Source of the DNA: Spirosoma sp. KUDC1026
Lineage (GTDB): Bacteria > Bacteroidota > Bacteroidia > Cytophagales > Spirosomataceae
Direction of reading: 5' to 3'
NCBI RefSeq assembly: GCF_013375035.1
Contig: NZ_CP056032.1
Coordinates: forward strand, 1,162,001-1,226,000
DNA: 64,000 bases
In this document: one piece after another, positions 26,497 to 33,246 of the stretch
How the letters are laid out: every line of letters starts with the position of its first letter
Numbering within the stretch: position 1 is the stretch's first letter
Made by a program: the position numbers and the translations under genes
Notes under the pieces: model-generated
Seen by the model: the letters and a program-made list of their open reading frames with translations, nothing else
What the model was told of the DNA's origin: nothing
The model's database searches: none

Positions 26497-26580
26497 CTGA
26501 AATCACCGTCAGCCGGGACGAAATCACCCAAATTATCCACTCATAATAGTTGATTTCGTCCCGGCTGACGGTGATTTCAG
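26497..26580. repeat. Perfect 30-bp inverted repeat with 24-base spacer
   Basis: The arm at 26497-26526, which begins CTGAAATCACCGTCAGCC, is repeated exactly in reverse complement at 26551-26580 with no mismatch. The spacer is AT-rich. The arms contain the 10-base core GTCCCGGCTG. It sits between divergent genes, 81 bp before the unknown gene's start and 76 bp before the LuxR-type gene. No T run flanks it in the direction of either gene, so a terminator is unlikely. An operator, a recombination site or a small structured RNA are all possible. Confidence 0.9.
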
Positions 26581-26655
26581 GAACAATATATAGTCAGTTT
26601 TTTTTGAGCATACTAGATTCAGACCGCCAAAAGCATTTGTGACAGGACCTATACT

Positions 26656-27351
26656 ATGAACAAATCAAATAATGGCCAAGAGGCCGCTAAGAACTTCGCG
26701 CTTCGTCGCCGGGATTTTTCAATCCTAGTGGCACAATCTGAATTGTTCACTTGCGAAGTATTGAGTCAGCTCCTGAAAGAGCAGGGATACAACGTAGTCG
26801 GCCGAGCCGTTGAGATGGAGGATACTCTTCAGCAGATTCGGGTTAAACGGCCGCAGTGCGTTATCATCGAGTCTGAGATTTCGGGCCGTAAGACGTTTGA
26901 CATTGTCAAAGATATTCAGAAGTCAAACAGCCAGACGAAATTCATTCTATATGCCAACAAGCCAGATGTGCATACAATCGCTGAAGCTATGCAGATGGGC
27001 TTTCTGGGCTTCCTGTATGCCAATGATGGCCTGGAGGAATTATATCGCTGCTTCCAGACAGTAAGCTATAATGAATGTTACTATAGTAGCGGATTTATGA
27101 ACTTAATCCGGAATTATGGAATCGAGGTTATGACCGAAAAAACTCGCGAAGAGTTGGGGCGTCTGTCAACCCGGGAGCGTGAAGTACTACGATTAATAGC
27201 TTGCGGCCATACATCGGATCAAATTGCTGATGAGCTGGGAATCAGCTATCGAACAATCATCAACCACAAGGCACATATTGCAAAAAAACTTGATCTGGAA
27301 GGTTGCCGACAGTTACCTCGATACAGTATCTCGGTCAAAAACTATTTATAA
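26656..27351 (+). CDS. LuxR-type regulator with degenerate receiver domain
   Basis: The 231-residue protein has the NarL/FixJ layout: a receiver domain (about 20-140) and a LuxR helix-turn-helix (about 165-225), seen as LSTREREVLRLIACGHTSDQ followed by the recognition helix SYRTIINHKAHIAKKL. The receiver lacks its usual acidic pair (VAQSEL in place of an A-D-D sequence). The phosphoacceptor Asp is replaced by Glu72 in VIIESEIS, and the conserved Lys is also lost (FLYAND). It therefore probably cannot be phosphorylated; Glu may mimic the active state. No histidine kinase is nearby. Its 3' end overlaps the LytTR gene by 6 bp in convergent orientation. Confidence 0.85.
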   Translation: MNKSNNGQEAAKNFALRRRDFSILVAQSELFTCEVLSQLLKEQGYNVVGRAVEMEDTLQQIRVKRPQCVIIESEISGRKTFDIVKDIQKSNSQTKFILYANKPDVHTIAEAMQMGFLGFLYANDGLEELYRCFQTVSYNECYYSSGFMNLIRNYGIEVMTEKTREELGRLSTREREVLRLIACGHTSDQIADELGISYRTIINHKAHIAKKLDLEGCRQLPRYSISVKNYL

Positions 27352-28356
27352 TGGCTGATGGGTCATCAATAAGGGGTCCTGGTCTGAATCGGCAAATGAT
27401 CGCTGATCCCGTTGGTCAGCCTGTAGCCATTCCCTGAATTCCTGCATTCGGGCGCGGGGGACCACGATTTCGTAATGATCATGCGTGTTGAGCCGGACGA
27501 TATACTTGCCATTTTCCCAGTAAGCGTAATTTAAAACCGCCTTTCGGTTGACAATGTAATCACGCTTGACACGGAAAAACTGGGTTGGATCGAGTTCGTT
27601 TTCGAGTTCGGTAAGTGCTTTGCTAACGACGTAACGACCTTTGGGTACAACGGCGTAACATGCTCGGTCCTCTACTGTGAAGTAAAAGACATCGGAGGTG
27701 GGGAAGTCCAGTTCACCCTGAGCGTCACGGCCTTTGATATGCATCAAATAGGGTGATGAGGGTGGGGAAGCAGGAAGTAAAGGTGGTTCTAAAACTGCCA
27801 GTTGTTTAGCCTCTTCCTGCTCTTGCTGTCTTTGTGTGAAGTAATCTGATATTAGGGAAATGTTAATTGGAATGTAGCCAATAAGTAATATGGGAGCCAC
27901 GTAACGCAGATAGACATTCCAAGTGAAAGTACCTGTGATATAGGATCTCCAGTAGTTAGAAAAAGAATAATCTGGAAAAGCTTCTAGCAGGAAACGGACA
28001 GACTCAGTAACAGGATTGAATACAATGAAAGATAATAAAATGACAGGGAGCAATAAAGCTTCATAACGAGATACACCCCTTAATGTGCAGGGTACTGTAT
28101 CAATCTTAAAATAGTCATGGTACCTGTTTATCAAGATGATAAGTATATACGTTGTGAATATTTCAGGAATGAAAAACCCTCTTAGCAGTATTCCAAGATA
28201 AGGAATAAAGCCTCCGTAAGTATTCACGCGGTCAATTTTTGCATGGTAAGTCGCAGTCCAACCAATACCTTCAACGAGTAAAACAACGCCAAGCAGAAGA
28301 TAGACGCTGTATAGCGGCTTCTTCAGAAATGACCTGGTTAGTTTTACTGCTTCCAT
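27346..28356 (-). CDS. Membrane-anchored LytTR DNA-binding regulator
   Basis: I start at ATG 28356 (MEAVKLTRSFLKKP), giving 336 residues; a TATATTTG box just upstream makes the longer start at 28371 unlikely. The N-terminal half has about four membrane segments (for example VYLLLGVVLLVEGIGW, LLLPVILLSFIVF and YVAPILLIGYIPINISLI). A Gln/Glu-rich linker and a Pro-rich stretch follow. The C-terminal 100 residues are a LytTR domain, with FFRVKRDYIVNRKAVLNY and YEIVVPRARMQEFREWL. It may sense something at the membrane and bind DNA directly, with no receiver domain. It diverges from the small-peptide gene. The gene looks AT-rich in its membrane half. Confidence 0.85.
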   Translation of the reverse strand: MEAVKLTRSFLKKPLYSVYLLLGVVLLVEGIGWTATYHAKIDRVNTYGGFIPYLGILLRGFFIPEIFTTYILIILINRYHDYFKIDTVPCTLRGVSRYEALLLPVILLSFIVFNPVTESVRFLLEAFPDYSFSNYWRSYITGTFTWNVYLRYVAPILLIGYIPINISLISDYFTQRQQEQEEAKQLAVLEPPLLPASPPSSPYLMHIKGRDAQGELDFPTSDVFYFTVEDRACYAVVPKGRYVVSKALTELENELDPTQFFRVKRDYIVNRKAVLNYAYWENGKYIVRLNTHDHYEIVVPRARMQEFREWLQADQRDQRSFADSDQDPLLMTHQPL

Positions 28357-28368
28357 ATTACTCCTTAA

Positions 28369-28376
28369 CAAATATA
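28369..28376 (-). promoter_or_regulatory. Candidate -7 box for the LytTR regulator gene
   Basis: On the minus strand this reads TATATTTG, an exact match to TAnnTTTG. It lies only 12 bp before the chosen ATG at 28356, so the mRNA would be almost leaderless. No clear -33 element is seen. Confidence 0.4.
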
Positions 28377-28436
28377 TAGACTAATATAATGGTAATTAGT
28401 TACTAATTGCACTGATAATTATGTGACTTTTTTGCG

Positions 28437-28468
28437 ATTGATGACCCTGCCTGGGCGCTCTAATTTTG
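28437..28468 (+). promoter_or_regulatory. Promoter of the peptide-acyltransferase operon
   Basis: TAATTTTG at 28461-28468 matches the Bacteroidota -7 consensus TAnnTTTG exactly. ATTG at 28437-28440 lies 20 bp before it, a usual distance for the -33 element. The small-peptide gene starts 71 bp downstream. This is among the best promoter matches in the window. Confidence 0.65.
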
Positions 28469-28539
28469 TATCAAGCAATCAGCAACAGATCAGATGCTGA
28501 TTAAACCAGGAAAAATCACTCTCAAAACAAAAAGTCAAA

Positions 28540-28704
28540 ATGAAAAAGCAATTCACCATCAAAGCCGCTCAAACCGTTAAAAACATCCAACTGTCAGCTG
28601 TTAAAAACGAATCAGCCAACATCCTAAACTTTCTGAAAGATACCGAATGCTGCGCTTGGTCGACTTTTCAGGGCCTAGCTCCCAAAGCTAACTTCTCGCT
28701 GTAA
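28540..28704 (+). CDS. Small Lys-rich peptide, candidate RiPP precursor
   Basis: This 54-codon gene is too short for most gene finders. The product begins MKKQFTIKAAQTVKNIQLS and ends DTECCAWSTFQGLAPKA-NFSL. The first 33 residues are amphipathic, with five Lys, as in RiPP leader peptides. The end has Cys-Cys, Trp, Ser and Thr and could be a core. It has no hydrophobic export signal. It follows a well-formed promoter and ends 12 bp before an acyltransferase gene with a PqqD-like C-terminus, so the two are probably one operon and enzyme and substrate. No known family is recognised. The leader/core division and the RiPP idea are inference. Confidence 0.6.
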   Translation: MKKQFTIKAAQTVKNIQLSAVKNESANILNFLKDTECCAWSTFQGLAPKANFSL

Positions 28705-28716
28705 AAATCGCAAGTT

Positions 28717-29835
28717 ATGCCAACTGCACGCACACTTTACCGCAAAGAGCTCGTGCGCTGTCGGGAGCACTTTGAGCGAGTAGATCTTCGCCGGGAACGG
28801 GGATATCTGATGAAATACACAACATTCTCAGCTAATGTAGAGAATATTATGCCCTTCATCTCCCGATCCGAACACGAGAACCTTTTTAAGGAACTTCTGC
28901 TGGAGGAGATCTTTACTAGTTTCGATCAGCAATGCCTGACAGCCGGTGATATAGTAACGACGAGTGGACGAAGTGAGTTTCTAGCTAACAATAAAGAACC
29001 GTTTATTTATTGTACGTATCATCTAGGCTCTTACCGACTTCTAACAAGTTTACTATTTCGGAAAGGTGTAGACTGCGTGTTGTTAGTTGGTAGTAACATG
29101 AATAGTAGCCAGGGTAAAGACCTGGTTGAACATACGGAAGCGCTACGTCGGAAACATGGCCTGACAAACACCTTCCGGCTGGTTGATGCCGGAAGCCCAA
29201 CGGCGGGGTTAACCTTGCTGCGGGAGATAAAAGCAGGTAAATCCATTATCGCTTATGTTGACGGAAGTGCAGAAACTGGTCCAGAACCAGGTGAAGAAGA
29301 TAAATTTTTGTCTGTCCGATTCGGAAACCGGCGGGTACTGACCCGAAAAGGGGTAGGCTATCTGTCGCATGCAACTGGAGTACCTATTGTACCGGTAGCT
29401 GCTTATCGAAAACCGGACCTGACCAATGTGCTGCACGTATCCAGCCCGATCAGACCGATCCGGAACAGCGATCGTGACATGTATTGCCAGGAAGCCATGC
29501 AGCAATTGTATGATAACCTATGGCGTCACGTGCAACGTTACCCGGGTCAATGGGAGGGGTGGAGTTACATTCAGGCTTTTCTTGAGCCTGAAACAGAGGT
29601 AAGTTCGCGAGTCGGCGCACAGTGGGAAACCAAGCCGACATTTAACGGCAATCGTTATTCCATATGTGATCTTGAGGAGGCCCCCATCCTCTTCGACAGA
29701 CGCACCTATCAGGTATATGAGATTACGGACGATTTACGAGACTTACTAGTGAATATCGATACTATTGATTCGGTAGAAAGCCTCGTTGGAACAGAGATGT
29801 ACAATGAATTATGCGAAATGGAAGTGCTACGTTGA
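28717..29835 (+). CDS. LpxL/HtrB-like acyltransferase with C-terminal PqqD-like domain
   Basis: The 372-residue protein has no signal peptide or membrane anchor. Residues about 90-290 follow the lipid A acyltransferase (LABLAT) pattern: CTYHLGSYRLLTSLLF, LLREIKAGKSIIAYVDG, TRKGVGYLSHATGVPIVPVA and the closing YPGQWEGWSYIQAF. The usual H-x4-E/D dyad reads His102-x4-Arg107, so the acid is lost or supplied elsewhere. Residues about 310-372 (ICDLEEAPILFDRRTYQVYE and on) resemble PqqD-type peptide-binding domains. Such a fusion would let the enzyme hold a leader peptide and add a fatty acyl group. The gene is next to the 54-residue peptide and is closed by a terminator. The acyltransferase part is clear; the PqqD part and the substrate are inference. 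Confidence 0.8.
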   Translation: MPTARTLYRKELVRCREHFERVDLRRERGYLMKYTTFSANVENIMPFISRSEHENLFKELLLEEIFTSFDQQCLTAGDIVTTSGRSEFLANNKEPFIYCTYHLGSYRLLTSLLFRKGVDCVLLVGSNMNSSQGKDLVEHTEALRRKHGLTNTFRLVDAGSPTAGLTLLREIKAGKSIIAYVDGSAETGPEPGEEDKFLSVRFGNRRVLTRKGVGYLSHATGVPIVPVAAYRKPDLTNVLHVSSPIRPIRNSDRDMYCQEAMQQLYDNLWRHVQRYPGQWEGWSYIQAFLEPETEVSSRVGAQWETKPTFNGNRYSICDLEEAPILFDRRTYQVYEITDDLRDLLVNIDTIDSVESLVGTEMYNELCEMEVLR

Positions 29836-29856
29836 GCGATCAGTTGTAGCAGACAT

Positions 29857-29893
29857 AAAAAAAGGCTTCACTTAATCCGTGAAGCCTTTTTTT
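29857..29893 (+). terminator. Strong terminator after the acyltransferase gene
   Basis: A run of A with GGCTTCAC (29857-29871) pairs exactly with GTGAAGCC and a T run (29879-29893), a 15-bp stem with a 7-base loop. It is symmetric, so it may also serve the convergent RNase G gene. Confidence 0.9.
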
Positions 29894-29960
29894 ATGCTGA
29901 AACGTTGTGTGCGTTTACTAGAACATACCCAGAAACTGAGTAGTAAGTAGTAATTTTTTA

Positions 29961-31523
29961 CTATGCTCCGCTGCCTACTTCTATTTCTTCATTCGATTTA
30001 TTGAAGAATTTGAAATTGACAATACCTAGTGAGCTGTCTTTCACGAGTTTAACCCAAGTCTTATACTTAACGAACCACTGCATTTGTTTTGAGTAAAAAC
30101 CTTTAGTGTAGTAAGCGTAAAGAAAGGGATGCATAGCAATAGAAATACCACTCTCATTTTGCTTGGTCAGGATGTAATCGAGATTATTCTCAATGACATC
30201 GGTGACCAGGACACTCGCTTGGATAGTTCCCGTACCTCCGCAGGTCGGGCAGACCTCGCGGGTAACAATGTTCATTTCTGGGCGAACACGCTGTCGGGTA
30301 ATCTGCATCAGCCCGAACTTTGTCAGCGGTAAAATCGTAAATTTAGACCGGTCAGTCCGCATCTCATCGCGCATGATGTCCTGGAGAAGTTTTTTGTTCT
30401 CCGGCTTTTTCATGTCAATGAAGTCAACCACGATAATACCACCCATGTCCCGTAACCGAAGCTGACGGGCAATTTCTTTCGCAGCTTCCCGATTGACGCT
30501 GATGGCTGTTGCTTCCTGATCTTCTTCCGAGTTGGATTTATTGCCGCTGTTAACGTCAATAACGTGCAATGCTTCGGTATGCTCGATGATCAGGTAGCCC
30601 CCGCCCGGCAGGCTAACCGATCGGCCAAAGAGCGATTTAAGCTGCTTTTCAAGTCCTATTGCTTCAAAAAGTTTGGCCTTGCCAGTATACAGCTTAACGA
30701 TCTTCTCTTTTTCGGGGGCAATCGTATGGATGAAGTTTCGAATCTCGTCGAAAGACTCACGGGTATCTACCGTTATACTTTCGAAAGATTCATTGAGCAT
30801 ATCCCGCAGAATGGAAGATGCCCGGTTCATTTCACCCAGAACCCGATCCCGTGGTTTGGCTTCGGACAGATTTCTGATCGCCTGATCCCATTTTTCGAGG
30901 GAATGCTGTAAGTCGCGATCAAGCTCCTCAACATCTTTGTCCTGCGCCACGGTGCGAACAATAACCCCGAAATTCTGCGGCTTCAGCGAAGCCATTAGGC
31001 GTGTCAACCGTGTACGTTCGGCGCGATCCGTAATTTTCTTCGATAGGTTTACCCCGTCCGAAAAGGGGACCAGCACCAGATAGCGACCCGCAATCGAAAT
31101 GTCGCACGACAAACGCGGCCCTTTGGTTGAGATGGGTTCTTTCACCACCTGAACCAGAATGGGCATATTCTTTGTCAGTACCTTATCGATTTTCCCGATT
31201 TTCTCAATAGGCGGCTCCAGTTTGGAGCCGTTGAGACGCCCGTTCGTTACGCGCTTGGCGATAACGTCCTTAACCAGTTTATTGAGCGAATTTATGTTTG
31301 GCCCAAGGTCCTGGTAGTGGAGGAACCCATCTTTTTCGTGGCCAACGTCGACAAAAGCCGCATTTAGGCCCGACGAAAGCTTCTTAACGGTTCCCAAGTA
31401 AAGATCGCCAACAGTAAAGCTGCTGTCTAACTCTTCTTCGTGATACTCCAGCAATCTCTTGCTTTGCAAGAGTGCAATCCGATCACCTTTCTGAGTAGAA
31501 CTGATAATTAATTCATTACTCAC
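29961..31523 (-). CDS. rng: Ribonuclease G (Rne/Rng family)
   Basis: The 520-residue endoribonuclease processes rRNA and mRNA. It opens with an S1-like RNA-binding domain (VGDLYLGTVKKLSSGLNAAF and VGHEKDGFLHYQDLG). The catalytic DNase I-like part has LHVIDVNSG and GGIIVVDFIDMKKPENKK, which carry the metal-binding aspartates. The zinc-link CPTCGGTG follows. The length and the short C-terminal end fit RNase G rather than RNase E. Upstream on the same strand are the tiny ribosomal-protein gene, the TPR gene and the HU gene, an order often seen in this phylum. Confidence 0.95.
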   Translation of the reverse strand: MSNELIISSTQKGDRIALLQSKRLLEYHEEELDSSFTVGDLYLGTVKKLSSGLNAAFVDVGHEKDGFLHYQDLGPNINSLNKLVKDVIAKRVTNGRLNGSKLEPPIEKIGKIDKVLTKNMPILVQVVKEPISTKGPRLSCDISIAGRYLVLVPFSDGVNLSKKITDRAERTRLTRLMASLKPQNFGVIVRTVAQDKDVEELDRDLQHSLEKWDQAIRNLSEAKPRDRVLGEMNRASSILRDMLNESFESITVDTRESFDEIRNFIHTIAPEKEKIVKLYTGKAKLFEAIGLEKQLKSLFGRSVSLPGGGYLIIEHTEALHVIDVNSGNKSNSEEDQEATAISVNREAAKEIARQLRLRDMGGIIVVDFIDMKKPENKKLLQDIMRDEMRTDRSKFTILPLTKFGLMQITRQRVRPEMNIVTREVCPTCGGTGTIQASVLVTDVIENNLDYILTKQNESGISIAMHPFLYAYYTKGFYSKQMQWFVKYKTWVKLVKDSSLGIVNFKFFNKSNEEIEVGSGA

Positions 31524-31630
31524 AAGATGAATGTACGGTTAGAATGGCTGTATAAACAAAGAAGCCACGTTCGGACTTTTCAGACCGGCACGGGGCTTCT
31601 GTAGGCTGAGTGAGCAGTATGAAATGAGGC

Positions 31631-31684
31631 AGTAGGCAGTTAGCATAGGCAGAACTGCAGGCTGTTCACTGCTAGCTGCATACT
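31631..31684 (-). terminator. Hairpin overlapping the stop of the bS22-like gene
   Basis: AGTAGGCAGTTAGCA at 31631-31645 pairs with TGCTAGCTGCATACT at 31670-31684, 13 of 15 positions. The right arm covers the stop codon of the small basic protein. The loop is 24 bases. It may end or protect that transcript before RNase G. Confidence 0.5.
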
Positions 31685-31772
31685 ACTTTTTCTTATGCCG
31701 GTTTTTTCTTAGCCGTTTTTTCCGCTTGTGGGTGGCAATCTTGTGCCGTTTCCGTTTTTTACCGCAAGGCAT
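31683..31772 (-). CDS. Small basic ribosomal protein, AURKAIP1/COX24 type (bS22-like)
   Basis: This 29-residue protein starts MPCGKKRKRHKIATHKR and ends in Lys and Arg-rich sequence. It matches the very short AURKAIP1/COX24-domain proteins of Bacteroidota, related to mitochondrial mS38 and actinobacterial bS22 of the small ribosomal subunit. About 60 percent of residues are Lys, Arg or His, and a short helix would bind rRNA. It is far below usual gene-finder length limits. It lies between the TPR gene and RNase G on the same strand. The translation is direct; the ribosomal role rests on the family. Confidence 0.85.
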   Translation of the reverse strand: MPCGKKRKRHKIATHKRKKRLRKNRHKKK

Positions 31773-31909
31773 AATGCAAACAGTGTTTTATGGTTAAAAA
31801 TAGATGTCGGCCGACCACTCGGCGCGGCCCTTGTTGAAGTTGTTCAATACTGAAACTGAATTTCTTCTGGGTGGCATGCTTTCAGAGAAACCTGTCGGCA
31901 TGCCGGGTA

Positions 31910-32761
31910 TTACTTCAGCCGGTCTTCGTATTCACGAATGGCAGCTAGAATTTGCGGGTCTTTCTCCCCTTTTTTTACCTGAGCCAGTACTTGTCTGGCC
32001 TCGTCACGTTGTCCCGCTTCGGCCAAGCTAATTCCCAGATAAAACTGAGCTTTCCGGCTGGCTGGATTGTTAACCAGAATCTGCCGGAAGCGCTCGATAG
32101 CCCGATCGTACTGGTTCGACTGCATCGATAGCATACCCATGTTAAACAGTGCCAGCTCGTTTGTCGGGTCTTGCTGCAACACCTCCCGCAATAGGGCAAT
32201 ACCCTGCATTGGGTTTTCAGTGTTGACGTACGTCATGGCCATATTCGCTTTGGCTGCCAGCAGGTTTGGATTCTTATCCAGAGCTTTCTGGTAAAAATCG
32301 CGGGTCTTCTGGCCCAGTGCGGCAGTTTTGGCTGCATCCAACGCGAAGGTATATGCTTCAAAATATACATCACCAGCCCGCAGCAGATTTGTTTCCGAAG
32401 GCTGAATAGTGGCTAGTGCTTCCGCATAATAAGCAGCACTATCATAACGGGTAATATCGCGGAAGAAAGAAATCAGTTTTTCGCCGGTAGCTTCTTTCTG
32501 GGCAGTAGCTGCAGTTAGAAAAGCTGACCGAAGTGTTACCAGTTTACGTTGTTGCTCGGGCGTAACGACTTCTTCATGAATCGACGAACGATCCGGAGTG
32601 CCGGTATTGGCGGCTACCGAAAGCGAATCAGCCGTGGGCGTTTGCGTTGTTCGACCACCCAGTTGCTTGTTTTCATTGCGCACAACAACCCGCGGCAGGC
32701 TATAAAGCCCAACCGTCATGGCGGCTGCCAGAATAATTACAACAAGCACGTATTTGTTCAT
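31910..32761 (-). CDS. TPR-repeat protein with N-terminal membrane anchor
   Basis: The 283-residue protein has one N-terminal membrane segment (YVLVVIILAAAMTVGLYSLP). A Ser/Thr-rich linker follows, then TPR units in the C-terminal two thirds, including AYYAEALATIQPSETNLLRA, PNLLAAKANMAMTYVN, NELALFNMGMLSMQ and RKAQFYLGISLAEAGQRDEA. TPR proteins hold other proteins together; this one should face the periplasm. It follows the HU gene by 42 bp on the same strand and probably belongs to one operon with it. The exact role is unknown. Confidence 0.85.
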   Translation of the reverse strand: MNKYVLVVIILAAAMTVGLYSLPRVVVRNENKQLGGRTTQTPTADSLSVAANTGTPDRSSIHEEVVTPEQQRKLVTLRSAFLTAATAQKEATGEKLISFFRDITRYDSAAYYAEALATIQPSETNLLRAGDVYFEAYTFALDAAKTAALGQKTRDFYQKALDKNPNLLAAKANMAMTYVNTENPMQGIALLREVLQQDPTNELALFNMGMLSMQSNQYDRAIERFRQILVNNPASRKAQFYLGISLAEAGQRDEARQVLAQVKKGEKDPQILAAIREYEDRLK

Positions 32762-32803
32762 AGGGAGGAGTTACAGCGCAAACGCCGGTAAGGCTAGATG
32801 AAA

Positions 32804-33106
32804 CTATTCGGCGGCTACTTTCGCCTTGTCGCTGGTTTTGACCTGTTCAACGAAGACTTTAGCAGGCTTGAAACTTGGAATGAAATGCTCGTCGATTACC
32901 ATAGCGGTATTCTTCGAAATGTTACGGGCAACTTTTTTCGCTCTCTTCTTATTGATAAAACTGCCGAACCCTCTCACATAAATATTTTCTCCTTCGGCCA
33001 GCGAGTCCTTGACCACCGAAAAGAAGGTCTCAAGAGTATTGGTAACCTCTGCCTTATCGATTCCGGTTTTATCGGCGATCTCTGAAATTACGTCTGCTTT
33101 CGTCAC
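32804..33106 (-). CDS. HU-family DNA-binding protein
   Basis: The 100-residue protein matches the HU/IHF histone-like family. It opens with MTKADVISEIADKTGI, has the dimer-core segment VKDSLAEGENIYVRGFGSF and the arm region with Lys and Arg, then HFIPSFKPAKVF. It bends and packs DNA as a dimer. A short Lys/Ala-rich tail (KTSDKAKVAAE) extends past the usual 90-residue core. A -7 box on the minus strand lies about 60 bp upstream. It heads the HU-TPR-bS22-RNase G series. Confidence 0.95.
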   Translation of the reverse strand: MTKADVISEIADKTGIDKAEVTNTLETFFSVVKDSLAEGENIYVRGFGSFINKKRAKKVARNISKNTAMVIDEHFIPSFKPAKVFVEQVKTSDKAKVAAE

Positions 33107-33167
33107 GACTTCTTAAACTTTAACGATTACTGTGTTGTTGAAAATTCGGGTGCCAAAAATGGGAGCA

Positions 33168-33175
33168 CAAAGGTA
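33168..33175 (-). promoter_or_regulatory. Candidate -7 box for the HU gene
   Basis: On the minus strand this reads TACCTTTG, an exact TAnnTTTG match, 62 bp before the HU start codon. A TTG lies about 25 bp further upstream, slightly farther than usual. Confidence 0.45.
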
Positions 33176-33246
33176 GGGGTTTCAGTAGATTTAAAAAACC
33201 CAATCGCTTCCTTTTTACGTCCGAAAGTGCATTTTCCTGTTTTATT

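Noticed and set aside
26497-26580. The 30-bp inverted repeat as insertion-sequence ends
   Set aside because: Only 24 bases lie between the arms and no transposase frame or target duplication is visible.
26497-26580. A CRISPR array
   Set aside because: There is one inverted pair only, with no direct repeats at regular spacing; no cas gene is in the window.
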